Assembly (NCBI GenBank): GCA_030762175.1
Contig: CM060831.1
Span: 66,756,001-66,820,000, forward strand
Direction of reading: 5' to 3'
DNA from: Metallyticus violacea
Taxonomy: Eukaryota; Arthropoda; Insecta; Mantodea; Metallyticidae
Length of the DNA stretch: 64,000 bases
Made by a program: the position numbers and the translations under genes. The notes below the pieces were generated by a model. That model had not been told where the DNA came from, searched no databases, and worked only from the letters and a program-made list of their open reading frames with translations. The number at the start of each line of letters is the position of its first letter. Within the stretch, counting starts at the first letter, position 1. Shown here in pieces: positions 24,525 through 36,528 of this stretch.

Positions 24525-26499
24525 ATTTGAGCATCACAAATAAACCAGCAGACATTTATTGGTAAACTATGTATAACTCAAGGTACTCTTTAGTCTAATA
24601 AGTGTTGGAAAACGTGTTGAAAAACATGGGAAATAATTGTTTAGTAAATGTGTACATATGATTCTTTCTTTGTGGAAACAGATAATGTTCATTCGTAGAA
24701 AAATTATTAAAAATACATATTATCTAACTAATTTCATATTCTTGAATAAGGAAAAGCATTGCGTTATTCTTTACCGCTTTCTTGTTAACTAGAAATTGAT
24801 TACACAACATAAAGTGTAAAATGAATTAACGAAATCGGTCATAGTTTTAGGGTATTATTACCTAAAAACCTAATAGAACCTTGAACCGATATTTGTGATG
24901 TCGCTAAATACTGTTAATCACAATATGATTGCAATTATATTACATTTTAGAAAAATAAAAATTCTCACCGAGACATGAGGTTCATTTGGGATGCATCTGT
25001 TACTGACAATGATATATTAATGTGAGTCTACTGTGGCAATAAGTAATTTGTAGTAACTGGAAAATCCACAACTGATTTCTGCTGGGTGTGCAATGAAAGG
25101 CAAAAAGGAACGCGTATTCCAATTTCAGGCAGCACACATGTTTTTCCTGGAGTTTAAATGGTGCAGCAGTGTTTATAACAGCCCCCTAGAGTAATTTAAT
25201 ATTTATATGTTGTAAATAGCACAATGATTTAAGCTGTGAATTACAGGGATTTGTTTAATTATATAAATAGCAATGATTGTCGCATTGACTTCTAATACTT
25301 TATTTAATTGCAAATAGTAGAGATAGATTGAGATTTTTAGGATGGAATCGGAAAATGAATGTTAATCTAACACATGCGAGATTTTTTTGTTACGTAAGAG
25401 CACAAGGAAGGTCGGACACCTGGCAAACCTTAGCTACCTAATGGGGTTTTCCTAGAGTCAGCAGCCATGGTTTTTACTAGGCGGACGTTGGGCAGCCTAA
25501 TTTTCGGGCCGTTCCAGAACATTCTACATGAACCGGCCAAACAGCAGTGAAAAATTTAAAGACAGCGATGCTTCTAAGCTTACTTGGATGGATCTTGTCC
25601 AAAGACATTCTTCATATAGCCGGCGGCGGAGAGTGGTATTCAGGCGCGAAACTTTTATGCATCATATATATGGAATGCATAACCGCGCTATATTGGGGTT
25701 AAATTTCTGAGTAACAAAACATCGATCGTTGAATGCGAGTTTTAACTGCTACGAGAAAGTCGAACAATAGATATACTTAGCAAAAGCTTGCCACGAAGTG
25801 TGAATGAGATAATGGAGTGATTGTTTTCAAACCCCGGAAGGTTGCGGCTATCAGAAGTGCTTAGCTTGCCGGAGCGCCGAGTCAGTTAACTAGCAGTCGA
25901 AGTGTTACGGGCATTCATTTCCCCAGACGAACAATAGCTCCTTTGTAAAGAGAAGAAATACTTGATTCACGCATACTTTCGTGTATTAATATTTTGAGCA
26001 CAATTCCTTCCCGTTGTAAGAAGACGACGAAAACAGCGGAAACCCCTGTGATTACCTTCTACACCCACGCAGCAACAATAGAGCTCGAATAACCGGACCC
26101 TTTCGTCGGAGACCCACAATATCACGACAACGTTTTCAATACATAAATTTATAAGCATTTTGAGCTTTCCGGATTTTACGATGTTTCCAGGCAATATAAG
26201 AGCTTTGAATAAACTTTGATTGTGATAAAGACCATCACTTAGATACTGGCATTAATGATGAAACAAAAGAAAGAACATGCACTTTCACTTTGAAGTACAC
26301 AACACATTGCGGAGGAAGAAAATAGGCTATGTGCATAGGTGAAATCGTAGGGTTTTCCATGGGGCTTATCAACATTATGCATTCTTTCGTTTTGATTTAA
26401 CGGATCATGCACGATTTGAGAAAACTTCTTTAACTTTAGAATTCCAAACTTAAATTAATATATAACGCAATGAATGCATTCTGGATGAGTGAAAGGGTG
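24525..26499. other. Spacer between A' and C', with a segment resembling 35.7 kb
   Basis: About 25,010-25,190 resembles 35,680-35,860: shared AATGTGAGTC, a GCAATAA-like block and GGGYGTGYAATGAAAGG. The frame is not preserved between the two. The 25,380-25,900 stretch is relatively GC-rich but has no recognised motif. Confidence 0.4.
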
Positions 26500-26889
26500 A
26501 GAACAGTGCTTTAGTGTGTGTACAGGGATACTTCAAAACTAATGTGCCGCATATTTTTACTTTTCATCTCCAATCATTTAAGGCAAGCAGTACATCATGC
26601 TAAGTGATACTTTCTGATGTAGCGGAAATAAAGATTTGGTCTGCTGCATGTCAGCAACCTGTCAAATCCATTTTGCGTCTCATTTTTCTATCGAAATCGT
26701 GTGACTTTATGTTTTGCTAAATGTACTCCTACAATTTCACAGACGACCAACCAATGATTTTACCACCTATGAACAAGCACTTTCTCAACATGAATATCAT
26801 GAAATGGTTTTGACGGTTCATCTAGACATGTTCATCTAATTTATTGTCTTTAATCAAAAACTGTTCATGCCGTTCATGTCGTTCATGTC

Positions 26890-27180
26890 ACTGATAGCAC
26901 TGGATTGAATTGCCGGGGGCGAAGTTACATATTTCAGTACTACAGTCTTGCTCCGCAGTGGGTACGAGAAGAAGCGTCAACGTGAAGGAGAACCCTGAGA
27001 TGGGCACAGATGCAGACCGAGTCCCTAATATTGTTCCCTGATGAACACCTAGACGATGACAAGACCCGCCTTCAAGTAGTTCGAGCCCCTCAGTAGGTGT
27101 GCTTACATACCAGAGACGGGCAGAAACCTTTCCAAAGGACAAGCCACTGTCACACAGTGTTTTTGTCAACATGTAGGCCC
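26890..27180 (+). repeat. Dispersed repeat R1, copy 2
   Basis: Inverted counterpart of copy 1. It contains GAGTCCCTAATATTGTT, CCGCCTTCAAGTAG, TACCAGAGACGG and AAACCTTTCCAAAGGACAAGCC. Confidence 0.65.
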
Positions 27181-27774
27181 ATCACAAGCAAACAAGCCTG
27201 CATTCAATAATAATCAATTCATTATCCCTATATTCATTATCCTTGAATAAGGAGTGTAGTCTAATCACACACATAAACCCTAAATCTTCTGATACAGCCT
27301 TAGTTTCCCAAAAATAGATCTAATAGCTAAAGCATCACATGGGAATGCAATATGATGAGCTAAGTGTCCAAAGTACTACGATACAAATCCGTTGTATTAA
27401 ATGCTTTATTAGGAACATGAGCTGTATGGAAATCATGATTTATTTTCAGCTGAAATGTGTTATACAGAAGTAAACTTTCTTTCATTGTCTATTCATAAAT
27501 AGTTTACCATACCTGATTCCTGTATCTAGAATCCAGGTTTTATAATGTTGTGTATTCGATCAGTTCTTAATTGTTGCAATTATAGAACATCTGTATATTC
27601 CAATAGCCCTAAAATTTGAAGCTGCTCTTTGTTCAGCAAATTCATCATCACAGCATACAGTGCCAGCCCACATCGCCTGCCACTTTCCATCCTGGGAACA
27701 AAATCCATCGTAACATTCTCTCAGGCGGCCAGAAAAAAATCACGAAAAAACCCAAGCCCAAGGGTTACGGAGTC

Positions 27775-28011
27775 CTAAGGGAATCGATCGTGACCTGCCG
27801 AATGGCAATCCCACTCGTTACCACCTGAACCACCCTGCTCTGTACCAATAGAATTGTGAAAGATTGTTTTTTTCATAAATTTCTTGCAACATTTTAGGGT
27901 TTCTCTATACACCTTGCACACTTTGAAATACTTTTTCTTGCACACGCATTGCTCTTCCAGAATGTTGATTTTGTCTACATATACCAGAAACCTGCAGGAA
28001 CACCATTTCAC
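27775..28011 (-). CDS. Partner of the Cys/Lys-rich frame
   Basis: Same open frame as at 16,170-16,406 in the inverted C copy, with 61 identical leading residues and a common stop position. It also starts with GTG. The evidence is as weak as for its partner; conservation here could come from recent gene conversion, not from coding constraint. Confidence 0.25.
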   Translation of the reverse strand: MKWCSCRFLVYVDKINILEEQCVCKKKYFKVCKVYRETLKCCKKFMKKTIFHNSIGTEQGGSGGNEWDCHSAGHDRFP

Positions 28012-28757
28012 TTAAACGTTTGACGACTGAACATAAAACATTGTAGAGTAATGAAACAAACACGTGTTACTTTGCAGCGCAAATGAACGGAAAAACCAAG
28101 TATTGATTCATTAACAGCTATTTTCAAAGTTCTGTAAAGTTTTTCGTAATTCCTTTCATATGCATTCTTTTGTGATGAATTATAACAAGCCTTTCTTAAC
28201 TCGCAATAATAAACTTATATATCCTTTATTACTTGTTTTTATTAAATTTGACAAATTTCAGTTCCTCACATAATGGCTCCATGTTTAATGGATGCTATAT
28301 CTCAAAATAGATGTCTCTGGACAAAAATATTGCTTGTTTCTCATTAAATAAATGCTTTAGAAGGCGTTGGAGGCGATTGTTCTACAATCTATCCCATTAC
28401 CCTCTGTTGATGAATAAGAGTACTTGAAATTCTCGTTGGTAATTGAAACTTCTCTCACTGGAGGCGCCTATGTTTCGGGATGGAATGACGGGTACTAACA
28501 ATAAGTTATTTGTAAATTCTTCAACGGGGTTTAAACACTGATTACATATGTTGCTAAACGGAATAACTACATCTCAGTTACAGGATTGCAATGTAAATGC
28601 AAATGTCCGGTGCTAAGGGTAGCTTTGTGTCAGTATTCAATGTTGTTCAACTGTGAAGTTGTTACAGAATCTCATGAACATTAATATTTACACAAAACAA
28701 ATTTAAATAACACATGAGGAAGCGGCTTAATTGCAAAAGTATTTTATTTTAATTTAC

Positions 28758-31061
28758 CCCGCCTTAAGGACCTCGGCCGTACATGGCGGTTTTTATACAT
28801 TAATAATTGTTATATGATATTGTCAAAAATTTAAATTTTTAAACGCTCTTGGGTTACAGGCTAAAGGAATCCCATATTTTACACAAAAATGTTCAGGTCT
28901 TCGTTTTGCTTTCCTCCGAAAGCAGACGGGTCCGAAGTGAATTCACAGCTGCATGCACCGATAATCAACAACGCCTATTATCGCTGCTTAATTGTATTTA
29001 GATTCGGCACAGTTAGAAGTAAATGTTACTGCATTTAAAATTTCTGTTTCATTAACACAGAGCAACGCATTTTCATTTGGTGTAATTTTTAAGGATTGAA
29101 TCAGCTACTCAGTGCAGAATCTCAAGAACAATTTAGCTGCTCCTACTTCTGAAAGATCCACAGTTCGTTAAATAATGATTAAATTTCTAACAACAGGATC
29201 ACTGTTAGGCAAGAAAATAAGACGCAGGTGTTGGCAGAGGAAAACTGATCACAACGCTACTCGATTTTACAAATCACAGTTAAATATCTTGAAACGTAAT
29301 CACAACTTACCGCAGTTAGCACATTCTGCTATAAAACTGCTAAAATGACAGCCCTACAGGTAACAGAAGTGCATGCCTTACAACCCACATAATTGGAAAA
29401 GTTAAATTTCCTTTTCTATAATAAGGTAAACATGTGTTCAGTACTTTGGCGATCGCGCTGGGGGCTGATTATGGGCTGATGCACTGTGTGCTTCTGGCTG
29501 CTTTCCAAGCCCGCCTGCAGGGAAAAACAAAACGAAAAACCTATACATGTGAATCTGTATTTTGTAAAGGAGAAGACCGATTGATTAAGTACTTCAAAAT
29601 TATTTTCTTAATGATCAAAACTCGGGGGAAAGGAGGCCAATGTTAAAGCTTGGTGCAGTGAAACTTAGTAATGAAACAATACTCGAAAGAAAATTATAAA
29701 ATTTGGACACTGTGAATCTCTTTCAAAAATATTTCATGGAGAGAACTGGTTTATTTGTTGATATAATTAAATAATTTGAAGTCTGTTAGTATTACAAAGA
29801 TTATATATACTTAATTATCTACAAAATGATTTGTTTGAATGCCACAATCTTACTAATATCATACACTACGATGTTAAGTATTTTACATTTGTAAAGAATA
29901 TTGTACCGATTAATTTTTTTTTTCGTATCTATATCACTTTTAGGTAAAATAAATATGCGTTATTAAGTTAGTAGTTGCTGTAGAGCTATAGGCAATAAAA
30001 ACAATAAGAAGAAAAAGAACCGGTACCTAACAAATCAATACATTAATATAGACTGACGTTAGAAATATATTGTTAAAAATCAATATATTTCTCCAAAAAT
30101 GTAGTCGATGTAAATTATATCGAATAATTCGAATTAAAAACACGGTTTAAACTAATGAAAGAATCTACAACAGGTATCCAAATTATATGAACCTTGACCA
30201 ACTTACAGAAACATGAGTCACAAATTGTAAAAAAATCTTCCGCCAAAGGGGCCATAAACAAATTGCCTTGCGAAGAGTTATTCTAGTTTCTATATTAAGC
30301 CATAAAATATAGCTTTTCAAATATATATATGTACTAACATTGCAATATGACAGATAAATCAGTGACTGGAGTCAAAGATTATTTAAAAAATATCTTTACT
30401 CCACAATATTTAAGTCATATGGTATGTTTGTTTATAACGATGTAAATCACTGTGGCTAGAAGAATATCATAAATTGAAAGATCTACATGTTTTAGTATTT
30501 CCATAAATTACGCCTTTATTTATTATTCGCTGTAAGTACAATATTAGATAATTAAATCTGCAAGTGCCGAGACTATTTCGGTTGGTGAGCTAAAACTTAC
30601 TCTTGACCACCATAGGATGAACTGGGCAGCTCTCTTTGTAAATTTAATAATGTAACATAATATTGTGATATAGAAATAATAAAATTTCCACGTAAATTAG
30701 TAATCTCTGTAAGTCTTACTGTTGCAAAAGTAGAACATTAATTAATTTAAACGTAGTATATTAGAGGTCTGAATCGATAAAATGCGAGTTAAATTTCGGT
30801 GCAAACAGCATCAACCACACGCTATAATTCTTATATCACGGCAGATATATTGCGTTTTAACTCTTACAGCATGTTATTCAGGCGAAGGGTTCGCATATCT
30901 CACTGCATTTCAAAATAACTTGTATTTCTCTCAAGGAATTGTAGAAAATGATATTTAATTTGTGCGACATGATCGAAAAATGGTAAATACATAAAATAAA
31001 CGGAACAATTTCAGAAACAAACGGAATTTGAATGAAAATGCATACATATTAAATAAAGAAA
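28758..31061. other. Non-coding, AT-rich
   Basis: No gene, SINE or transposase recognised. It lies upstream of the plus-strand signal-peptide exon and may hold distal regulatory sequence. Confidence 0.45.
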
Positions 31062-31272
31062 ATGAAAGAACCTTACCTACTTCTTTAAATTCGTGCTAAT
31101 AGCTTTAAACATGGAGCTATTAGCTTAGATATAGAAATGTTAAAGTACTCACGACTTTATCCATAATAGTAGAAATGAGAATGAACGTGACTTACTTCTT
31201 TAAAATCGTGCTAATAGCTTTAAACATGATGCTATTAAAGTACCCACGACTTTATCCTGAACAGTGGAAATA
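31062..31272 (+). promoter_or_regulatory. Tandem duplication in the promoter-proximal region of exon copy 2
   Basis: Two units, about 31,062-31,179 and 31,181-31,272, share TTACTTCTTTAAA, GTGCTAATAGCTTTAAACATG, GCTATTA and TAAAGTAC-CACGACTTTATCC in that order. The second unit ends about 27 bp before the TATA box. Duplicated promoter-proximal sequence may double transcription-factor sites; that role is inferred. Confidence 0.75.
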
Positions 31273-31298
31273 GAATTTCGTAATTTTGCATCCCACCA

Positions 31299-31306
31299 TA
31301 TAAATA
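31299..31306 (+). promoter_or_regulatory. TATA box of signal-peptide exon copy 2
   Basis: TATAAATA, 76-83 nt before the ATG. The expected transcription start, near 31,330, would leave a 5' UTR of about 50 nt. Confidence 0.55.
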
Positions 31307-31381
31307 GATAGAACAACACAAGGATACCAAGTAATTGTTAGACCCGACTTTCTTCCTACTTCTGACGGGCATAGAGTGACA

Positions 31382-31432
31382 ATGAAGCTATTGCTGGTTT
31401 GTTTCATCTTTGGGGCAGTTGCCCTTGTGCAG
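31382..31432 (+). CDS. Signal-peptide first exon, copy 2 (intact)
   Basis: An ATG at 31,382 opens MKLLLVCFIFGAVALVQ, followed directly by the consensus donor GTATGT at 31,433. Compared with copy 1, the start codon, the LVC core, the final VQ, the phase-0 donor and the UTR motif CTGAC(A/G)G(A/G)CATAGAG are all kept, while the hydrophobic core differs. This is the pattern expected of duplicated genes for secreted peptides. A TATA box and a tandem-duplicated promoter region lie upstream. I find no clear exon 2 before the transposon at 32,954 or beyond it. Many insect secreted families start this way, so I assign no function. Confidence 0.62.
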
Positions 31433-32119
31433 GTATGTTCAATATTTCAATATATACTGGTGTATACAAATAACTGCAGAGTGGTTATAGTTTGAACGAG
31501 AATCTTTGTACTGGAATTTAGGGACTATGAATATCCGGCAAACGTGTACTTGCTGGTGCTACTCAAATCCCTGGTAAGCCAGCCACTCGTACAAATGAGG
31601 GCTCTGTAGATATTGCGGCATAGTTTGATAAATGAAATAGGTATTTCTAATTCTAGTATTTTAACATTACTTTTATTTTAGACGAAAAAATATTAATGCA
31701 CCTGATTTTAAATACTGCACCAAGAACATTAAGCAAATGAAAATAATAAATGAGTTTCAATGATGTAATTCGGTAACACATAAAAGTCAATAAGCAATAC
31801 GCCTTAATTCTACAACTTATAGGTCCCCTTTCTGCTGAGAAACGTTGCATTTTCTTTGAAAATAATTTAACAAAACCTGTATAAACATGTAAATGTTCAA
31901 ATTAAAGCTTGGGAGGACCATTTTCCGAAGTTCTAATTATTAGACAGGATTTTGTTCATAGTAATTCCCTAAATCACTCATGAGTCGTATTATTTATTTA
32001 TTTATCTTTCCTTTGCGAACAATTAATGGAAGCATTGCTTTCATTTGTTGGAATATTCTTCGAGTGTTATGTGTGATTTTAACAAATTCGTATTTTATGT
32101 GTATTAAGTTTTCACGTTA
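31433..32119. other. Presumed intron 1 sequence of exon copy 2
   Basis: AT-rich, with no convincing acceptor and coding exon. The short minus-strand frame here is not supported. Confidence 0.4.
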
Positions 32120-32400
32120 ACTACCTCCTTGGTCTAGTGGTAGCATTCCTTTTTTTTCCTATGCTGTAGGCTCCGGTTCGAACCCAATCGGTTTTAATTT
32201 TCGGACTGAAGTTTTTTGATGGTTTTTCCTTAAGTCTTAGGATTAATAACCTCGGAAACTTGATAACAAAGTCTCTGAGCTCATTGGGTCAGCTTATTGC
32301 GTATCATCCCCCCCCCCCAGGCAGCTAGCTTTGGAATAACGTACAGGCGCCTTTCAGGTGTCCTAAACTCAGAAGTCCGTTACATTTTCGACATACTGGG
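32120..32400 (+). mobile_element. tRNA-derived SINE C (single copy seen)
   Basis: The A box sits in TTGGTCTAGTGGTAGCAT at about 32,129-32,146 and the B box GGTTCGAACCC at 32,175-32,185, spaced like a tRNA gene. A non-tRNA body follows with a C-run near 32,310. The anticodon region is T-rich and cannot fold into a proper stem, so this is not a functional tRNA. The 3' end is uncertain. Confidence 0.65.
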
Positions 32401-32738
32401 GAAACATTTTACAAATTCAAATGAACCGTGGAGGTATTGAAAGAGCTTAAAGATTTATAATATTTAGATAAAATTTTCTAATGTATAGGTAAGTAAATAT
32501 TTTGAAAAACTATGTATAGAGATCACAATATAAATATCTCAGCATTAAGAGGAATTATTGCTAAAGGAATGAATATTATTTTTGTTTTTCAAGTTTTTGC
32601 ACCTCTTAGTATTAATTGTTATTACACTTTTTAATATTTCATTCTTGATTCTTGTGGCATACAAGATGGGAAACAATTGTAATTTTTCACAGACTTTATT
32701 CTTAATTTATTTATACTTGTTATGTATAAACACCCGTT

Positions 32739-32740
<2 letters not shown>

Positions 32741-32769
<29 letters not shown>
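32741..32769. repeat. Poly-T run of 29
   Basis: An uninterrupted T29. It could be the A-tail of a minus-strand retroposon whose body would lie at about 32,770-32,830, but no target-site duplication was found. Confidence 0.8.
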
Positions 32770-32772
<3 letters not shown>

Positions 32773-32953
32773 CTAATTGGCAGCGCATCTTGCGAACCTC
32801 GCAGCAAAGCCTGGCGGGGCGCCTAATTAGTCAGTCGGTGAACATAGCTGTTTGACTACGTTTCGTCTTTAATAAATCAGCGATTAAACAGTATGTATAT
32901 CAAACGCAAACATATGTTATTTTTGTTTATATATACACAATGAGTAATTTATA

Positions 32954-34742
32954 GCGTGGCGGCCGTTTTCCTCCGGAACGAGGGGAAAAATCGAAAAATG
33001 CTTCGGAAAAAATTTGAAGCGTTCATAAGTGGACATAAGATAGTGACCTTAACTCGTCCTTGAAATGCATTTCCCAATGTCATTTCAATGTCTTTTTTGT
33101 TTTTTAAAAGGAATAGTTAAATTTTTCCCGAGAATGTACAGAGCGTTTAAAATTTCAGTATAAAGGTTCTAGTAAATCTATCAGCTAGGAGTGATAGAAG
33201 ATTAATATTTAACAAATAAGATAGAAAATGTTATTCATTTTCACTTTTCACTGTTTTTGAAAGAAACTCATTTGTTTATACGCAGATGCTCATTTGTTAA
33301 CGAGTGCTGCCATATAAAGACGTTATTCTCAGTCAGTTCCACTTCGTTTCCAATTACGCACGTTCGATACACGATCAACGAGAGGATCGATATGATTTGC
33401 ATTTATGACAAAGCTCTTAAGACCCTAGAGCAGCTTGCAACTTGTACGGAGATCGATATCCTGAAAGAAGGCAGCCATCTATTAGAAAAAATTTAAACGA
33501 TTTGCAAACTTATTCTCCGAAACGGAAAGTGACGTATCAAGCAAACATCACTGAATAAGAAGTGCTACTGGGGAAAATTCAGAAGTGGCTGCAGTTGCCG
33601 CTAATTCTCACGCAAGTTCCCCTCAACTGGAACATGTTTCTGAAATCTCTCAAAGTGTTCTTCGAATACTTCAGCGTCACAAATACCATCCATATCAAAT
33701 TAGCCTACATCAAGCCCTTCGTGGGGATGGTTTTCAGAAGCGTGTTGAATTTTGCCAATAGGCTCTACTACAAATTCAAAACGGCAACTTTTCCAACATT
33801 TTATTTTCTGTTGAGACGACATTCACCAATCATGCTCAAGTAAACAGGCATTACATGCATTTTTGGAAAGGGGAAAATCCAGGATTGTTACGGGAAGTAG
33901 ATCATCAGCGGCAATGGACTGTGAACGTTTGGTGTGGCATTTTGGGATTCCGTATAATTAGACCATATTTCATTGAAGGTAAACTTAAGGAGCAGAAATA
34001 CAGAAAATTTTGGACCGAGAACTTTTAGGGTTGCTTGAAAAATTGCTGCTACAATATGGTATCAACACGATGGTTGTCCATCTCATTATTCAGCTGTAGC
34101 TCGAGAAATATTCAACAGAGAGTATCATGGTCGATGGATAGGGTGCAAAGGAGCTGTTCATTGGCCTGCTAGTTCCCCTGATCTCACTCCTCCAGACTTT
34201 TTCTTATGAAGATACTTTAAAGATAAAGTTTATGTAGGAGTACCAACTTCACCTGGTAAACTACGTCAACAAATTATGAATGTCTGTGCAAGAGTCAGCG
34301 AAGAAATATTGAGATGTGTTCATCGGTCTTTTGAAACACATTTTCGGAAATATATCGAAGTTAATGGTCATACCTTCGCTCATTTACTGAATTAAATGTG
34401 TTTGTAATGTGAACATGGCATTGTAATTATGGTCATAACAGTACTGTACATAAATTGATGCGAGTAAAGTGAAAGTGAGTGAAAAATATTTGCTGGTTTA
34501 ATAGTTCAATGTCACAGAACCCATCACCCCTGGCTCTTAGATGTATTAGAACTTTTAAACTGGGAATTAAATGCTGTTTCTATTCCCGGAAAAAGTTAAC
34601 TATTCTATTGGAAGAAACAATTTTATCTTGAAATGACATAAAAATACATTCCAAGAACAATTTTCCCCTTATGAACACTACAAATTTTCTCTGAAATATT
34701 TTTCCATTTTCCCCTTCATTTCGAAGTAAAACAGTCGCACAC
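32954..34742 (+). mobile_element. Tc1/mariner-superfamily element with TIRs of about 160-180 bp
   Basis: Bases 32,954-33,130 are the diverged reverse complement of 34,584-34,742. The outer ends share a GTGT/GCGTG-type terminus, a GTTTT block, GGGGAAAA and AATTTG, GTTCATAAG-GGA, ATGTCATTTCAA and GGAATAGTTAA. TA lies immediately outside both ends (32,952-32,953 and 34,743-34,744), the expected target duplication of this superfamily. The interior carries one decayed transposase. The long TIRs distinguish it from classical mariners, whose TIRs are about 30 bp. Confidence 0.8.
33340..34395 (+). pseudogene. Decayed transposase (IS630/Tc1/mariner superfamily)
   Basis: A DDE transposase would cut and paste the surrounding element at TA sites. 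Pieces in shifting frames run in family order: an N-terminal IDMICIYDKAL helix; HYMHFWKGENPG and WTVNVWCGI (the DNA-binding-to-catalytic transition and the N-V-WCGI strand); YQHDGCPSHYSAVAREIFN (the second catalytic region); WPASSPDLTPPDFFL (the third acidic residue in S-P-D-L-T-P-DFFLW); and a tail FETHFRKYIEVNGHTFAHLL. At least two frameshifts and internal stops make it inactive. It resembles the transposases often annotated in insects as DUF4817-associated. Confidence 0.82.
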
Positions 34743-35079
34743 TATAAATGTGTAAACCTGTGCGTTATCGTAAATATTAAAATTATCAAGTTTTTAATTT
34801 ATATTTATGTTTCTGAAGATCCTATTAATAATTATTAATTTTAAATTTTGAAAGAGCCTTTCTATGTTCATAGTAATTTTTAAACCGTTATTTAAATGTT
34901 AAAAATGACAATTAGTTTTATTATCTCTTTTAACACATGCATCATGCACATTTTAGACATTTGTTTATATTTATAAATAATTTTATAATTATAAATTAAA
35001 TACACTTAGTTAATGCATATAAATCACAATATTATGCAATAATATTACAATACAGAAACATTCTAAAACAGCCTCACAG
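34743..35079. other. Non-coding, very AT-rich
   Basis: Nothing recognised. Confidence 0.5.
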
Positions 35080-35445
35080 AGACAAGTTGTTCAACTGATT
35101 TGAGCTGATGTACAGGGTAACGTATTGCAGCTGTTCCACGGATGGGTGAATGGTCCTGTGTGGCGGAAGATAGTGCAGTACTTGAGCCTTGCTCACAGCC
35201 GGCTGTTTTTACTTGCGCCCCAATGGGGACATCTCCGGGAGGATAAGATGAAGTGAGGCAGATACCGGGTGACCAGGATCTACGGGCGGTGACTGCGCGG
35301 TCGCACATGTAGTCCTAGCTTATTTACAGAGGACACTCCCTTGAATGGCGCGTGCCCCTCAGAAGATCCGCTTTCTATTACAGATACCCAGACGGAAACC
35401 TTTCCTGAGCGCAAGCCACCATAACACCGCGCAAGCCCACCTCGC
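35080..35445 (+). repeat. Dispersed repeat R1, copy 3 (longest)
   Basis: GC-richer than its surroundings. In order it shares with the copies near 26.9, 47.2 and 48.7 kb: GAGCCTTGCTCA/GCTTTGTTCAAGG, a GGGGA-CATCTCCGG block, ATACCGGGTGACCAGGATC, CCCCTCAGAAG-TCCGC and AAACCTTTCCTGAGCGCAAGCC. It has no open frame of note and no tRNA boxes that I can define, so the class of element is unknown. Confidence 0.7.
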
Positions 35446-36407
35446 TATAGCACTCTCGACCTTCTAATAGAAGCAACTAAAAATGATATGAAATAGAACT
35501 GCGGAAAATTTGTAGAATGTAAATGTGCATCCCAGTATCAGCTAAGTGACCAGGGGATATCACCGAACATCCCAAGGTCAGGTGGACGGCTCAAAGAAAA
35601 TTGGACCGGGTACTACCCAATGCGAGTCCTAAAGCGTTAACGTCCTATACATCCTGCTCTGTATTGCAGTTGTTACTTGCACGTATTATTAATGTGAGTC
35701 AGTTATAGCAATAAACTCTTCGTTCTAACTGCAAGGTTCACCGTTGCATTTGTTACTGGGCGTGTAATGAAAGGAAAAGATAAACACATCCATTTTCAAA
35801 CTGCTCGTTGACATTCCTCCACTTAAAGTGTAGAAATTTGTAAACACTTTTAATTTTCCTGATTCGAACGTTTCGGGTTTACGCGGTAGCTATAATTTAA
35901 TTTAAAAATGTTCGAATTGGTATACCGTAACATTTTAATTCATGAAAATTAACATACATAAATAATAATGCTAGTTTAAAATTTGAGTTATTTAACATAT
36001 TTTCAACATTTAGTCCAAATTATTAATTTGTATAATGTTGTGCATTTCTATTTTCCTCAAATTTTCTTCATGTGTTTCTGTTCTCTAATCATGAGGCAGG
36101 GGTTTGCGAAATGAGCATTCTCTAAATGCCTAAATTGAAACCTAATATAGGGTTGTTTCTAAGGGAATTATTGCTCTGTCAAGAGGGGTATTTATTTCAG
36201 TATTAACGCAGAGATTTTTGTCTTAATGACTTATGAATAAATTATATCCAAAAGTTATAGATATGAAATGAATAAGTCAATGCACTTTGACTCGCTTTTC
36301 TGTGCTACAAAATATTTAATTAGAAGAAAAATATACACGTGTACACGACATTCTGCTTGTTTGTGGTAATTCCATCATTTTTCACCCAATAAGCAGAAAA
36401 ACACAAC
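35446..36407. other. Non-coding; includes the segment resembling 25.0 kb
   Basis: About 35,680-35,860 is the partner of 25,010-25,190. I recognise nothing else in this stretch. Confidence 0.4.
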
Positions 36408-36489
36408 AATAAATAGAAATGAGTTTGTCCTGAGTTTGCCTTGTGAATGTAAACAACTTAGTTCTGCTTCTGACAGGCATAGAATTTCA

Positions 36490-36528
36490 ATAAAGTGCTT
36501 ATTTGTTTGTTTTATTCTTGTGCACAAG
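36490..36528 (+). pseudogene. Signal-peptide first exon, copy 3 (broken)
   Basis: The upstream motif CTGACAGGCATAGAATTTCA aligns with CTGACGGGCATAGAGTGACA at 31.4 kb, and CAATAAATAG near 36,404-36,413 aligns with the TATA region there. The start codon has become ATA, about four codons of the hydrophobic core are deleted (readable remnant IKCLFVCFILVH), and the donor region reads AAGTTATG. This copy cannot encode the leader. Confidence 0.65.

Larger units (their letters stand above)
26500..28757 (-). repeat. Inverted pair C, right member
   Basis: Reverse-complement partner of 15,420-17,655. It lies outside the right arm of the larger palindrome, whereas its partner lies inside it, so the two inverted repeats interlock. 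It includes an R1 copy at about 26,890-27,180. Confidence 0.92.

Noticed and set aside
32120..32190. Functional tRNA gene
   Set aside because: Good A and B boxes, but no proper anticodon stem and no acceptor pairing; better explained as a SINE head.
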